DNA of 64,000 bases from Streptococcus sp. sy004 (GTDB taxonomy: Bacteria; Bacillota; Bacilli; Lactobacillales; Streptococcaceae), in NCBI RefSeq assembly GCF_007859205.1, contig NZ_VOHP01000001.1, positions 414,786 to 478,785 on the forward strand, written 5' to 3'. The position numbers and the translations under genes were made by a program. Numbering within the stretch: the stretch's first letter is position 1; each line of letters begins with the position of its first letter. The notes under the pieces are model-generated. The model ran no database searches and was not told the DNA's origin. It saw only the letters and a list, made by a program, of their open reading frames with translations. Shown one piece after another: positions 10,034 to 19,519 of the stretch.

Positions 10034-11314
10034 CTAAGAAATAATTTTCAAAATTTCTTTTGGTTTTTCTTGAACGTCACCAATGGTGATATTAGCTTGA
10101 CAATCAGCCAAGACAGCTTGATCTAATTCTTGGTTAGAATATACCTTAAGAACGACATCACCTTTTGAAACAAACTCGCCAACTTTCTTATCGAAAACCA
10201 AACCTGTTTCATAATCTAAAGCATCTGTTTTGACAGCTCTACCTGCCCCCAAACGCATAGCAATCAAGCCAAATTCCAAGGCTGGCAAAGCAGTGATGTA
10301 GCCATCTTTTTCAGCTTTGACTTCAGTAATGTATTGAGCTTGCGATGGACGATACAAGTCTTCCAAATCTCCACCTTGATAAGCCACCATTTCTTCGAAT
10401 TTCTTCAAAGCTTGACCATTGACTAGATGTTCTTTAATCGTTGCCAATTCTTCATGACGTCCAGCCAATTCTAACATAACTTGAGCCAATTCACAGATAA
10501 ACTCTGTCACATCTTCACGACCCTTGTCTTGCATAATCTCTAGTGCCTCTAACACTTCTAAGCGATTACCTACAGCACGCCCCAAAGGCTGACTCATGTT
10601 AGTTACTACTGCAACTGTCTTGCGACCGACTTCATTACCTAGGGCGACCATTGTTCGAGATAAGGTTTCAGCATCATCAAGATTTTTCATGAAGGCACCA
10701 TCACCAACTGTCACATCTAGCAAAATGCTATCTGCTCCTGCAGCAATCTTTTTACTCATGACTGAACTAGCAATCAGTGGGATAATATCAACTGTTGCTG
10801 TCACATCACGCAAAGCGTAAAGTAATTTATCTGCCTTAACTAATTGGTCAGATTGACCGATAACAGAAACACCGATATCTTTCACTTGTTGAATAAACTC
10901 TTCTTGAGTACGGTCAATTTGATAACCTTTAATCGACTCTAATTTGTCTAGGGTTCCTCCTGTATGACCTAAACCACGACCACTCATCTTAGCAACTGGA
11001 ACACCAAAGCTGGCAACCAGAGGAGCTAAAATCAAGGTCACCTTATCACCGACACCACCTGTCGAATGCTTATCCGTCTTAATCCCTTCAATAGAAGATA
11101 AATCAATTTCTTGTCCTGTTTTGACCATGCTCATTGTCAAATCACGGATTTCATTAACTGACATCCCTTGGAAATAAATTGCCATTGCCATTGCTGACAT
11201 TTGATAATCTGGCACTTGTCCCTGAGCATAATTTGAAATCAACCAGTTGATTTCTTCCGTACTCAATTCTTTGCCATCACGTTTTTTTTGAATTAAATCT
11301 ACTGCTCTCATCAT
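10034..11314 (-). CDS. pdp: pyrimidine-nucleoside phosphorylase
   Basis: The 426-residue protein splits uridine, thymidine or deoxyuridine with phosphate. The family signature [17 protein letters not shown] is intact, as is the phosphate-binding [12 protein letters not shown]. Domain order is normal: alpha domain, alpha/beta glycosyltransferase domain, C-terminal barrel. The ATG overlaps the stop codon of the methyltransferase gene (ATGA), with no strong Shine-Dalgarno sequence, so it is probably translated by coupling. A second ATG follows at once (MM), so the exact start is uncertain by one codon. Confidence 0.95.
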   Translation of the reverse strand: MMRAVDLIQKKRDGKELSTEEINWLISNYAQGQVPDYQMSAMAMAIYFQGMSVNEIRDLTMSMVKTGQEIDLSSIEGIKTDKHSTGGVGDKVTLILAPLVASFGVPVAKMSGRGLGHTGGTLDKLESIKGYQIDRTQEEFIQQVKDIGVSVIGQSDQLVKADKLLYALRDVTATVDIIPLIASSVMSKKIAAGADSILLDVTVGDGAFMKNLDDAETLSRTMVALGNEVGRKTVAVVTNMSQPLGRAVGNRLEVLEALEIMQDKGREDVTEFICELAQVMLELAGRHEELATIKEHLVNGQALKKFEEMVAYQGGDLEDLYRPSQAQYITEVKAEKDGYITALPALEFGLIAMRLGAGRAVKTDALDYETGLVFDKKVGEFVSKGDVVLKVYSNQELDQAVLADCQANITIGDVQEKPKEILKIIS

Positions 11315-11898
11315 TTCACACTTCTAAGTATATAATAGCCCTTATCTTTTTTAATAATGTCACAATTACCAAAAACTTCTTCCATTTTCTGCTTAGCACT
11401 AGGAGCACCTTGTTTCTTTTGAATTACAATGGTTAAATCTCCGCCCTTGTTCAGATAATGAATCGCCTCTGATAAAATAGTATGGACGACTACTTTTCCT
11501 GCCCGAATAGGAGGGTTACTGATGATATGATCAAAGTTACCGGTTACCTCCGTATAAAGATTTGATTGAAAAATATTAGGCTGAACTTGGTTTAACTGAG
11601 CATTTTGCCTTGCTAAATCTAGAGCTCGTAAATTAATATCCACCATTGTTGACTTCACTTGATAAGCTTTAGCCAAACTAATCCCTAACGGTCCGTAACC
11701 ACATCCTACATCCAAGACACTTTCTCCTGGCGAAAAAGTTAAAGTAGATAGAAGCACTTGACTTCCATAATCAACCATACGCTTGGAAAAAACACCCGAG
11801 TCTGTTAAAAAATGAAATTTTTGTCCTAATAAGTCAACTTCTAGTTTTTGAATGTCGTGTTGACTATTTGGATTTTCTGTATAATACATATTTGTCAT
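11311..11898 (-). CDS. class I SAM methyltransferase, RsmC family
   Basis: The 195-residue protein has motif I DVGCGYGPLGISL and motif IV NPPIRAGK, the N-P-P-x-R signature of RsmC-type 16S rRNA guanine-N2 methyltransferases, and corresponds to the catalytic half only. Such single-domain homologues head the pdp-deoC-cdd operon in streptococci. I use the ATG at 11898 (MTNMYY). A TTG nine bases upstream is also in frame and is closer to the AAGAG purine stretch. rRNA as substrate is inferred from the family. Confidence 0.85.
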   Translation of the reverse strand: MTNMYYTENPNSQHDIQKLEVDLLGQKFHFLTDSGVFSKRMVDYGSQVLLSTLTFSPGESVLDVGCGYGPLGISLAKAYQVKSTMVDINLRALDLARQNAQLNQVQPNIFQSNLYTEVTGNFDHIISNPPIRAGKVVVHTILSEAIHYLNKGGDLTIVIQKKQGAPSAKQKMEEVFGNCDIIKKDKGYYILRSVK

Positions 11899-11935
11899 AT
11901 TTATCAATACACTCTTGTATTTTTCTTACAGAATT

Positions 11936-11964
11936 ATCTTAACATAATCTTAAGATTTTGACAA
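11936..11964 (-). promoter_or_regulatory. nucleoside operon promoter with CiaR-like direct repeat
   Basis: The minus strand has TTGTCA (11959-11964), 17 bases and TAAGAT (11936-11941). Between and over them lies CTTAAG-ATTAT-GTTAAG (11938-11954). This differs at one base from the NTTAAG-N5-WTTAAG repeat I recall as the CiaR box. ciaRH is in this window. CiaR control is a guess that needs testing. Confidence 0.4.
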
Positions 11965-12044
11965 GCTTTAAATCATTTTTTCGTTAGTTTAATGACGCTT
12001 ACAAAGAGATAACATTCGGCAATCAAGCGTTTTCTTTTTATTTA

Positions 12045-12053
12045 TGCTATAAT
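12045..12053 (+). promoter_or_regulatory. extended -10 promoter of coaA
   Basis: TGCTATAAT, an extended -10 box, places the transcript start near 12060. This rules out the in-frame GTG at 12058 as the coaA start. Confidence 0.65.
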
Positions 12054-12117
12054 ATTAGTGTTTGTAAGCCTAGACAAACCAAATATACGATTTTTATTTA
12101 AGGAATTCTCTTACACT

Positions 12118-13035
12118 ATGGATTTAAGTAATTTTTTTACAATTTCACGTCAGAGTTGGCGACAATTACTATCCCCTACTGACCATATTCCCCTAACAAC
12201 TGATGAATTAGAACGTATCAAAAGTCTTAATGATAAAATTAGTATTGCAGATGTTAAAGATATCTACCTTCCTTTGGTGAGTTTAATTCAAATTTATAAG
12301 AAAAATTTTGATGATCTTCATTTTTCGAAAAATATTTTTTTACAACAGCATACTCCCAATAAACCTTTTATCATCGGTATTTCTGGTAGTGTTGCCGTTG
12401 GCAAATCAACAACGAGTCGTCTATTAACCCTTCTATTAAAACGAACCTTTCCCAAAAGTACAGTCACCATGGTAACTACTGATGGTTTTCTCTATCCGAA
12501 CGCTATTTTAAAAAAGAAACATTTACTCCAGCGTAAAGGATTCCCTGAATCCTATGATATGAAGCGTTTAATTCATTTCCTTAATGAGATAAAAAATAAC
12601 CAAAAAACAACAATCCCTATTTATTCACATGATATTTATGATATTATCCCCAATCATCAAGAAGAAATTGATGTGCCTGATATTTTAATCATCGAAGGTA
12701 TCAATGTTTTACAAACTCAAGAAAATCAAAATCTATACATTAGTGATTATTTTGATTTTTCAATTTATATCGACGCTGATCGTCAAGCTATTGAACGTTG
12801 GTACTTAGAACGTTTTGAAACATTATTAGATCTAGCAGTAACCAAACCAACTAACTATTATTATCAATTTACACAGATGCCTCGTCAAGAAGCCTTAGCT
12901 TTTTCAAAAAATGTTTGGCAATCGATCAATCTCATCAATCTTAAAGAATTTATCGAACCAACCAAACAACGTGCTGAACTGATTTTATACAAATCAAATA
13001 ATCATGAAATTGAACAAATTTTTCTCAAAAAATAA
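12118..13035 (+). CDS. coaA: pantothenate kinase, type I
   Basis: The 305-residue protein phosphorylates pantothenate, the first step of coenzyme A synthesis. The P-loop GSVAVGKST (residues 90-98) is followed by TTDGFLYPN and RKGFPESYD, typical of the bacterial type I enzyme, which is feedback-inhibited by CoA. The ATG at 12118 is preceded by AAGGA about 13 bases upstream. An upstream in-frame GTG would lie at the transcript start. It is monocistronic or read together with rpsT, which has its own promoter. Confidence 0.95.
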   Translation: MDLSNFFTISRQSWRQLLSPTDHIPLTTDELERIKSLNDKISIADVKDIYLPLVSLIQIYKKNFDDLHFSKNIFLQQHTPNKPFIIGISGSVAVGKSTTSRLLTLLLKRTFPKSTVTMVTTDGFLYPNAILKKKHLLQRKGFPESYDMKRLIHFLNEIKNNQKTTIPIYSHDIYDIIPNHQEEIDVPDILIIEGINVLQTQENQNLYISDYFDFSIYIDADRQAIERWYLERFETLLDLAVTKPTNYYYQFTQMPRQEALAFSKNVWQSINLINLKEFIEPTKQRAELILYKSNNHEIEQIFLKK

Positions 13036-13075
13036 TATTCTCAGTGATAATTTTATAGAAAATGATAATTTCTGC

Positions 13076-13104
13076 TTGTCAAGTACATTATTTTCAGCTA
13101 TAAT
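13076..13104 (+). promoter_or_regulatory. rpsT promoter
   Basis: TTGTCA (13076-13081), a 17-base spacer and TATAAT (13099-13104): a near-consensus sigma-A promoter, about 30 bases before the rpsT start. Confidence 0.8.
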
Positions 13105-13135
13105 AAGATGGTTAGTATAAATGGAGGTGAAAACA

Positions 13136-13372
13136 TTGGCAAATATCAAATCAGCTATCAAACGTGCTGAACTTAACGTAAAACAAAACGCTAAAAACTC
13201 AGCACAAAAATCAGCTATGCGTACTGCAATCAAAGCATTCGAAGCTAACCCAACTGAAGAACTTTACCGTACTGCAAGTTCAGTTATTGATAAAGCTGAG
13301 TCAAAAGGCTTGATTCATAAAAACAAAGCAAGTCGTGACAAAGCACGTCTTGCTACAAAATTAGCAAACTAA
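13136..13372 (+). CDS. rpsT: 30S ribosomal protein S20 (TTG start)
   Basis: The 78-residue basic protein is a primary binder of 16S rRNA ([12 protein letters not shown]..., Lys/Arg-rich helices, Ala-Lys tail). The start must be the TTG at 13136: it gives the family N-terminus [10 protein letters not shown], and a full GGAGGTGA lies five bases before it. The upstream in-frame ATG at 13121 overlaps that Shine-Dalgarno sequence itself. A UUG start is also known for E. coli rpsT, where poor initiation helps autoregulation. A strong terminator follows. Confidence 0.95.
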   Translation: MANIKSAIKRAELNVKQNAKNSAQKSAMRTAIKAFEANPTEELYRTASSVIDKAESKGLIHKNKASRDKARLATKLAN

Positions 13373-13398
13373 AAAACAGTCCATAGGACTGTTTTTTT
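13373..13398 (+). terminator. rpsT terminator
   Basis: ACAGTCC/GGACTGT stem followed by seven T, immediately after the stop codon. Confidence 0.9.
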
Positions 13399-13435
13399 AT
13401 ATTCAAATGAATCACTTGACCATTTTAAGAAACAA

Positions 13436-13462
13436 AAAAGCCTATTCATACATAGGCTTTTA
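13436..13462 (-). terminator. terminator of the DUF1304 gene
   Basis: AAAAGCCTAT/ATAGGCTTTT stem followed by T residues on the minus strand, just after the stop codon. Confidence 0.8.
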
Positions 13463-13473
13463 ATGGTTAAAAA

Positions 13474-13827
13474 TTAAGCAAAAATAGCCAAAATAAGCGC
13501 TAAAATCGCTGGGCCACCTTGAGTTAAAATAATTTTAGGACTGCTAGTCAAAGCACCGTAGCTAGCAACCAAAATAATGTAAATTAAAATAGCTGGAACA
13601 AAACTAATGTTAAACAATAAACCATATAGTAGGCCAACACCTAATAAGCCGTTATAGATACCTTGGTTTTTGAATAGGGTATTGAGTGATTTTTGTTTCA
13701 ATTCCTCCTGTGACATGCCAAAAACTTTAGCAGTTTTGGCAGAACTGGTTATCACGGTTTCTAAATACATGATGTAAAAACATTCTAAGGCTACTAAGAC
13801 AACAAAAAAATTAGCTATAATTGACAT
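13474..13827 (-). CDS. DUF1304 family membrane protein
   Basis: The 117-residue protein has four predicted membrane segments: about residues 3-22, 56-73, 76-92 and 100-116. The motifs ALECFYIMYLE and NQGIYNGLLG are typical of DUF1304 (YwdJ-like). Its function is not known. It is divergent from a TetR-type regulator with a palindrome between them, the usual arrangement for an inducible membrane protein and its repressor. Confidence 0.85.
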   Translation of the reverse strand: MSIIANFFVVLVALECFYIMYLETVITSSAKTAKVFGMSQEELKQKSLNTLFKNQGIYNGLLGVGLLYGLLFNISFVPAILIYIILVASYGALTSSPKIILTQGGPAILALILAIFA

Positions 13828-13860
13828 AAAAAATACTCCTTTTAGGTTAAATAGTTGATG

Positions 13861-13942
13861 TGCTATAATAGAATAACAAGCATCTATGAATTAAACAAGA
13901 ACAAAGCAATTAGTTTTAGACAAAAAAACAAAAACTGTCTAA
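13861..13942 (+). promoter_or_regulatory. TetR-gene promoter and candidate operator
   Basis: TGCTATAAT (13861-13869) is an extended -10 box. Downstream, TTAGACA (13916-13922) and TGTCTAA (13936-13942) form a perfect 7-13-7 inverted repeat between the divergent DUF1304 and TetR genes and just before the TetR Shine-Dalgarno sequence. Operator function is inferred from position and symmetry. Confidence 0.5.
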
Positions 13943-13957
13943 TTAAAGGAGCATAAA

Positions 13958-14509
13958 ATGATTAATTCAGTACAACGGAGTCAGAAAAAAATCGAAAATG
14001 CACTAAGTTTGCTATTGATGACTCAAACCTTAACAAAAATTACCAGCAGCCAAATCGCTAAAGAAGCCCAAATCAGTCGGGCTAGTTTTTATAATTACTA
14101 TAAAGATAAATATGACATTATCGATTGCTGTCAACAACGTGTTTTTCAAAAACTAGAACTTGTTTTTGCTCAATTTACTACTAATCGACATCAAAATATT
14201 TGCCAAATTTTTGACATTCTAAATCAAGAAACCTTATTTTCTACTCTGTTACTACCAAATGGAAGTAAAGAAATTCATGATTTCTTGCGCTATAAATTTC
14301 AGGAACTTGTACAGGAAGATCTAGAAATACAAGGCTCTAAATTTTTAGATAGATTTGAAACACATGAAAATCATTATTGTATCGTCTATCTTTCGAGTGC
14401 TTATTTCACTGTCTGTCAAACATGGATTTCACAAGGAAAAAAAGAAAGCCCTAGCCAAATGGCAGACTTTCTCCTTAAAATGATTAAACCTTATCACTTA
14501 TCTTCTTGA
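13958..14509 (+). CDS. TetR/AcrR family transcriptional regulator
   Basis: The 183-residue protein has an N-terminal helix-turn-helix (TSSQIAKEAQISRASFYNYYKDK, residues ~29-51, shown in part) and a divergent all-helical C-terminal ligand domain with four cysteines. The start follows AAAGGAGC. The target is probably the divergent DUF1304 gene and perhaps itself. Its last 16 bases overlap, tail to tail, the end of the SDR gene. The ligand cannot be told from the sequence. Confidence 0.85.
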   Translation: MINSVQRSQKKIENALSLLLMTQTLTKITSSQIAKEAQISRASFYNYYKDKYDIIDCCQQRVFQKLELVFAQFTTNRHQNICQIFDILNQETLFSTLLLPNGSKEIHDFLRYKFQELVQEDLEIQGSKFLDRFETHENHYCIVYLSSAYFTVCQTWISQGKKESPSQMADFLLKMIKPYHLSS

Positions 14510-15249
14510 ATATGAACTGGTAAGGCTCCGAAACTTTGTGAGGTTGGCATCATTTCCAGACGATTGATATTGATGTGCTGAGGTTGTTGAATCAACCAAA
14601 TAATCGTTTTAGCAATATCTTCGGGTTGAATGCTATTTGTTCCTTCGTATAATTTTTCAGTTCGTTCCTTATCTCCCTTAAAACGAACAAAAGAAAATTC
14701 TGTGCCACCACAAAGACCTGGCTCCAAATTGGTCACTCGAACGCCTGTTCCAGCTAAATCTGCACGTAGATTAAGACTAAATTGTTTAACAAATGCCTTA
14801 GTTGCACCGTAAACATTACCACCAGGATAAGGATAAGTACCCGCAATTGAACCAATATTGATAATTTGACCGCGTTTAAGGACAAGTTTAGGTAAGAGTT
14901 GATTAGTGATGAATGACAAGCCTAAAACATTCGTCATAATCATGGTTTCCCAATCATTGAAATCTGCCTCTTGTGCTTTATCCAATCCTAATGCCAAGCC
15001 TGCATTATTGATCAAGACATCTATCATTGACCAATTTTCAGGTAATTGAGCCAATGCCTTACCAACTTCTGCTTTATTAGTAAGATCTAATGATAAGGGG
15101 TAAAAAGATTCACCTAATTCTTTTTTTAGATCTTCTAACTTTTCTTGTCGTCGAGCGGCTCCGATAACGCGATAACCTGATTGAACCAATTCTTGACAAA
15201 TGGCTCGTCCAAAACCAGCCGATGCCCCTGTTACTAAAATTGTTTTCAT
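14494..15249 (-). CDS. short-chain dehydrogenase/reductase
   Basis: The 251-residue classical SDR has the cofactor motif TGASAGFGRAI near the N-terminus, NNAGLA, a serine in IGSIAGTYPYPG and the catalytic YGATK. The Arg-Arg after the first beta-strand region (GAARRQEK) suggests NADP(H). It resembles the YdfG-like serine/3-hydroxy acid dehydrogenase branch found in streptococci, but the substrate is not certain. It is transcribed towards the TetR gene and overlaps its end. Confidence 0.88.
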   Translation of the reverse strand: MKTILVTGASAGFGRAICQELVQSGYRVIGAARRQEKLEDLKKELGESFYPLSLDLTNKAEVGKALAQLPENWSMIDVLINNAGLALGLDKAQEADFNDWETMIMTNVLGLSFITNQLLPKLVLKRGQIINIGSIAGTYPYPGGNVYGATKAFVKQFSLNLRADLAGTGVRVTNLEPGLCGGTEFSFVRFKGDKERTEKLYEGTNSIQPEDIAKTIIWLIQQPQHININRLEMMPTSQSFGALPVHIQEDK

Positions 15250-15264
15250 TTTTTCTCCTTATTG

Positions 15265-15294
15265 AAAAAACTGGATAAATTCATCCAGTTTTTT
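15265..15294 (-). terminator. pta terminator
   Basis: AAAAAACTGGAT/ATCCAGTTTTTT long stem with a T run, between pta and the SDR gene; it ends the relQ-nadK-rlu-pta operon. Confidence 0.85.
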
Positions 15295-15300
15295 GTTAGC

Positions 15301-16284
15301 TTAATTATCTAAAGCCTGTGCTGCTGTGATGATACCTAATTTATAAATATCTTCGGAATTTGATCCACGAGATAAGTCATTAACTGGTTTATTCAAACCT
15401 TGTAAAATTGGACCAATCGCCTCAAATGAACCTAGACGCTCAGCAATCTTGTAACCGATGTTCCCTGACTGAAGATCTGGGAAGATAAAGGTATTTGCCT
15501 GTCCTGCCACTTGACTATCTGGTGCCTTAATTTTAGCAGTGGCTGCTACATAAGCTGCATCAAACTGTAATTCCCCATCTAATTTTAGGTTAGGTGCCAT
15601 TTCTTTAGCCAAACGTGTTGCTTCAACTACCTTATCAACATTAGGTGATTTCCCTGACCCCATCGTTGAAAAACTTAACATCGCCACATAAGGATCAATA
15701 GCAAAAATTTTAGCTGTTTCCGCTGTATTAACTGCAATTTCCGCCAATTCTTGCGCATTTGGTTCAATGTTAATCGCACAATCACCAAAAACCAAACGTT
15801 CATTCGTGCTATCACGATTCATGATGAAAATTCCTGATGTTCTTGAAACCCCTGGTTTTGTCTTGATGATTTGTAAGGCTGGTCGTACAGTATCTGCAGT
15901 CGAATGAATCGCACCACTTACCATACCAGCTGCCAAGCCCATTTGAACCAACATCACACCAAAATAATTAACATCTTTCAATAATCGGTCAGCTTGTTCT
16001 GACTCGACCTTCCCCTTACGCAAGTCAAGAAACATTTCTTTCATCACTGCTAATTGATCATAGTTTTCTGGATCAATGATTGTGACGTTTGACTGCTCAT
16101 AACCAGCCTCAGCCAATAATTTTTCAACGTCACTTGTATTTCCCAAAACAATCGGTTCTAACAAACCTTCAGCTTTTAAGCGTCCAGCTGCCGTAACCAC
16201 TCGCAAATCATTACCTTCTGGAAAAACAATCTTAATGTTTTTGCCGACAATTTTTTCTTTTAATGTTTCAAATAATGATGCCAT
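15301..16284 (-). CDS. pta: phosphate acetyltransferase
   Basis: The 327-residue protein interconverts acetyl-CoA and acetyl phosphate, feeding ATP formation by acetate kinase. Characteristic segments include VFPEGNDLRVV, GMVSGAIHSTADTVRPALQ, FGDCAIN and MLSFSTMGSGKSP. The length is that of the short form without an N-terminal regulatory domain. The ATG at 16284 (MASLFETLK) is chosen over an upstream in-frame GTG at 16290. It is the last gene of the operon with relQ, nadK and a pseudouridine synthase, an arrangement conserved in Firmicutes. Confidence 0.95.
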   Translation of the reverse strand: MASLFETLKEKIVGKNIKIVFPEGNDLRVVTAAGRLKAEGLLEPIVLGNTSDVEKLLAEAGYEQSNVTIIDPENYDQLAVMKEMFLDLRKGKVESEQADRLLKDVNYFGVMLVQMGLAAGMVSGAIHSTADTVRPALQIIKTKPGVSRTSGIFIMNRDSTNERLVFGDCAINIEPNAQELAEIAVNTAETAKIFAIDPYVAMLSFSTMGSGKSPNVDKVVEATRLAKEMAPNLKLDGELQFDAAYVAATAKIKAPDSQVAGQANTFIFPDLQSGNIGYKIAERLGSFEAIGPILQGLNKPVNDLSRGSNSEDIYKLGIITAAQALDN

Positions 16285-16293
16285 AATCACTCT

Positions 16294-17190
16294 TTATCCT
16301 TTCATTTTCCATTTTATCATAAAATTTTCCATATCATCTGTCAAGTCACTCGTGTGTATTTGTTTTTCCTTGGTAAAAGGATTGACAAAACTTAGTTGAT
16401 GACAATGTAAAGCTTGTCTAGTTAGTCCCAAATCCATACGTCCACCATAAAGATCATCTCCTAGTAGCGGGAAACCAATATGTGCGAAATGTACCCTAAT
16501 TTGATGGGTGCGTCCTGTATGCAGTTTAATATCTACCAACTTGACCTCACCAAAATCTTCAACAACCTGATAACTAGTATGAGCATACTTGCCATCTGGA
16601 TGCACACAACGTGTGATAATGCTATCTTCTGGTCTAGCTATTGGAACAATAATATCACCTTGACTGGCCAATTCTCCTGAGCCTGAAATTAAGGCATAAT
16701 AACGTTTCTTAATTGTTTTAGCTTGTAATTGTTTATCCAAACGAGCATGAGCATAACCATGTTTAGCAAATAACATAAGACCACTGGTATCCTTATCCAA
16801 TCGTGTGACAATGTGAACCTGACGATTAGGATAATCATTAGCTACATAATAATATTTAACGAAATTAGCCATTGTATTAGAATGAAGTACACTTGGAATA
16901 CTGGCTACACCATGGGGCTTATTGAGAAGTAAAAAATGTTCATCTTCATAAACAATCGCCAAATCACGCGCCACAGCTTGTAAACTACCCGCTAAATCTT
17001 CTTCATTTGGAACCTCAATAGTTACCTTATCTCCAACAGCTAAAACATAGGTGGCATTTTGTTCCACATCATTAACCCAAATATTGCCCCCCTTAAACTT
17101 AACTTTAGCTAAAAGAGCCTTTGAAACATCATGCTCCTTCAGTAAACTCTTAACTTGACAGGGACGATGGGCAGTAAAATCAAACTTCAT
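16294..17190 (-). CDS. RluA-family pseudouridine synthase
   Basis: The 298-residue protein has a short N-terminal S4-like RNA-binding region and the catalytic domain. The conserved motif [19 protein letters not shown] contains the essential aspartate, and [16 protein letters not shown] is the second family signature. It converts uridine to pseudouridine in RNA, and members at this locus are called RluD-like, but the exact site cannot be told. It overlaps the end of nadK by 11 bases and is 9 bases from pta. Confidence 0.9.
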   Translation of the reverse strand: MKFDFTAHRPCQVKSLLKEHDVSKALLAKVKFKGGNIWVNDVEQNATYVLAVGDKVTIEVPNEEDLAGSLQAVARDLAIVYEDEHFLLLNKPHGVASIPSVLHSNTMANFVKYYYVANDYPNRQVHIVTRLDKDTSGLMLFAKHGYAHARLDKQLQAKTIKKRYYALISGSGELASQGDIIVPIARPEDSIITRCVHPDGKYAHTSYQVVEDFGEVKLVDIKLHTGRTHQIRVHFAHIGFPLLGDDLYGGRMDLGLTRQALHCHQLSFVNPFTKEKQIHTSDLTDDMENFMIKWKMKG

Positions 17191-18022
17191 CTTCTAACTC
17201 TCCGATAAAGGCATCTCGAACACGCTCCCAGAAACTGATGTGACTGTCGGAACCAACAAAATGAATTTTTTTCTGATCTAACTCAAACTCAATCTTAACA
17301 ACATCCCTATGCTTATAAGTTTTGTTATCTACAGCGATAACATACGTTCCTAAACGTTTGGGAATAATTTCTATTTTTTCTCCTTTAGGAACGATTAAAG
17401 GACTGCCTAAGGTACGAAATACACGATTATTTAAGCTGGCAATTTCTGTTAATTGTAATGCCTCGATAGTAGGGTGTAAAACAGCTCCTCCAAGTGACTT
17501 ATTATAAGCTGTACTACCAGTTGGGGTTGAAACCGATAAGCCATCTCCACGAAAGCTCTCAAATTTTATTTGATTGACCAAAACATCGGCAACCATGGTC
17601 TTTTCCATACGCTTGATGGTCGCTTCATTTAAGGCACGTGAGGTCAACACACGACCATCTGATAACGTCGTTTTTACGCGTAAAATGGGATAAGAGATTT
17701 TTTCACCTCGATCTGAACGCAAATCATCTAGCAGTTTATTAACTTCAAAATCCCGATAGTCGGTATAGAATCCCAAATGCCCTGTGTGAATACCAACAAA
17801 ACGAATAGTATCCAAAGAACGCTCGTACATGTGAAAGGCAGACAACAACATCCCGTCCCCACCAATAGAGATAACCACATCTGGATGACGCTTGGTCAAA
17901 TAAAAATCTTGATCGTCGCGTAAAATATTAAATAATTTATGAGCTATCCCTCGGCTCTGATAATTGCCATTTGAAATAATAGCTACTTTAATAACCTTAT
18001 CGGTAAAATTCATCTGTGTCAT
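17180..18022 (-). CDS. nadK: NAD kinase
   Basis: The 280-residue protein phosphorylates NAD+ to NADP+. The GGDG motif (residues 54-57, [11 protein letters not shown]), NEATIKR and [14 protein letters not shown] are all intact. I start at the ATG at 18022 (MTQMNF), which has TAGGAA 6-7 bases upstream; a GTG three bases earlier is also in frame. It overlaps relQ by 26 bases and rlu by 11, so translation of the operon is tightly coupled. Confidence 0.94.
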   Translation of the reverse strand: MTQMNFTDKVIKVAIISNGNYQSRGIAHKLFNILRDDQDFYLTKRHPDVVISIGGDGMLLSAFHMYERSLDTIRFVGIHTGHLGFYTDYRDFEVNKLLDDLRSDRGEKISYPILRVKTTLSDGRVLTSRALNEATIKRMEKTMVADVLVNQIKFESFRGDGLSVSTPTGSTAYNKSLGGAVLHPTIEALQLTEIASLNNRVFRTLGSPLIVPKGEKIEIIPKRLGTYVIAVDNKTYKHRDVVKIEFELDQKKIHFVGSDSHISFWERVRDAFIGELEDEV

Positions 18023-18671
18023 CACTATTTCCTACACCATCATTGACGCGTTTATGAATGGGATCAAATAAAAGCTGTGCTTCTTTAATCTCATCTCTAA
18101 TCTTACGCATTTCTTCATCCAATTTTAACGAAATATCTGCCGTTCTTTTCAGACGTTTTTGCAAATCACTGGGAATATCCCCACCATACTTGTAATTGAG
18201 CGAATGTTCAATGGTTGCCCAAAAATTCATGGCTAAGGTTCTAATTTGAATTTCAGCCAAAACAGTCTTAGGACCAACAATTGTATCAACAGGATACTCA
18301 ACAATCACATGATAAGAACGATAACCACTTTCCTTTTTGTGAGTGATATAATCACGCTCAATCACAATCTTCATATCACCGCGTTGTCGAAGCAAGGTCA
18401 AAACCTCGTCAATATCGTCCACAAACTGAACCATGATTCTCAAACCTGCAATGTCTTCAATCTCTTCACAAATTCGCTCCATGGGTACATTGCGTCTTAC
18501 CATTTTTTCCTGAATGCTCTCGACTGATTTGACACGACCTGTGACAAATTCGATGGGAGAATGGCGATTTTGTTTACGGAATTGCTTGCGAATGCCTCTT
18601 AATTTAATCTTTAACTCTCCAACCGTCTGAATATAGGGGTCTAAAAAGGCTTCCCAATTTTTAATTTCCAT
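17997..18671 (-). CDS. relQ: small alarmone synthetase (RelQ-type GTP pyrophosphokinase)
   Basis: The 224-residue protein contains only the (p)ppGpp synthetase domain: [16 protein letters not shown] and [17 protein letters not shown] are the GTP/ATP-binding motifs, and there is no HD hydrolase or TGS domain. A C-terminal helix with acidic residues follows, as in tetrameric RelQ. The start at 18671 (MEIKNW) follows AAAGGAGGT at 9 bases. It leads the operon with nadK, an arrangement conserved in Bacillus and streptococci. Confidence 0.94.
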   Translation of the reverse strand: MEIKNWEAFLDPYIQTVGELKIKLRGIRKQFRKQNRHSPIEFVTGRVKSVESIQEKMVRRNVPMERICEEIEDIAGLRIMVQFVDDIDEVLTLLRQRGDMKIVIERDYITHKKESGYRSYHVIVEYPVDTIVGPKTVLAEIQIRTLAMNFWATIEHSLNYKYGGDIPSDLQKRLKRTADISLKLDEEMRKIRDEIKEAQLLFDPIHKRVNDGVGNSDDTDEFYR

Positions 18672-18730
18672 TAAGTAGATACCTCCTTTTAACATCAGAA
18701 CGTCTTGTCAGCCAACAAACTACTTTTACC

Positions 18731-18739
18731 ATTATACCA
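18731..18739 (-). promoter_or_regulatory. extended -10 promoter of the relQ operon
   Basis: The minus strand reads TGGTATAAT about 60 bases before the relQ ATG; no clear -35 hexamer. Confidence 0.6.
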
Positions 18740-18873
18740 CACTTTCTGTCTAAGTTTTTTCTCTATCGTCTTGTTTTGGAAATCAAATCAATAATTCTCT
18801 AGTAAAAACATGATATTTTCTTAACTTTAAGATAAAATATGAGTAGATTAACAGCTCAAAAGAAAGGAAACCC

Positions 18874-19443
18874 ATGAAACATCTCGAAATTGAATATAAG
18901 ACCCTCTTAACCAAAGATGAGTTCAAACGGCTTGAATTGCTATTTAGCCATGTGCCTCAAATCACCCAGACCAATTATTATTTTGATACAGCTGATTTTC
19001 AACTCAAAAAACATCGACTATCACTTAGAATTAGAACCTTTAGTCAGTCTGCTGAATTAACACTTAAAATTCCCCAAGACGTTGGGAATTTAGAATTTAA
19101 TGCTGAATTAAGCTTAGAAAAAGCTAAAGAACTCATTCGTACAGGGCATTTTCCAATCAATACAGTCACTCAACCTATTTTGGATGCGGGGATTGATTTA
19201 AGTAAACTTAATCTACTCGGTAACCTAACCACCATTCGCCGTGAAAGTCAGATTGACATTGGGTTGATTGCCTTAGACAGCAATCGCTATGCCCAAATCA
19301 AAGACTATGAATTAGAGTTAGAAGTTAACGATGCTAGTAAAGGCGAAGCTGATTTCCAAGCTTTTTTAGATAAATATAACATCAACTACAAATTCGCAAA
19401 AAGTAAACTCGCTCGTTTTGCAAGCACACTCCCTAAAAATTAA
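18874..19443 (+). CDS. CYTH domain protein
   Basis: The 189-residue protein starts with the EIEYK form of the ExExK motif, which lines the triphosphate tunnel in CYTH enzymes. Paired basic and acidic residues follow (RLSLRIRTF, ELTLKIP, YELELEV). The family hydrolyses inorganic triphosphate or thiamine triphosphate; the Bacillus relative YjbK sits near relQ too. The start follows AAAGGAAA. The gene is divergent from relQ. The substrate is not shown by the sequence. Confidence 0.85.
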   Translation: MKHLEIEYKTLLTKDEFKRLELLFSHVPQITQTNYYFDTADFQLKKHRLSLRIRTFSQSAELTLKIPQDVGNLEFNAELSLEKAKELIRTGHFPINTVTQPILDAGIDLSKLNLLGNLTTIRRESQIDIGLIALDSNRYAQIKDYELELEVNDASKGEADFQAFLDKYNINYKFAKSKLARFASTLPKN

Positions 19444-19519
19444 AATAGTTACTTACTGAAATCTTTTGCTATTTTTGATAAAATAAAATGAAGTTTTTTA
19501 TAAAAGGAGCCTTTTATTG

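Noticed and set aside
12058..12117. GTG start giving coaA a 20-residue extension
   Set aside because: The GTG coincides with the predicted transcript start and the extension matches nothing in the family; the ATG at 12118 is preferred.
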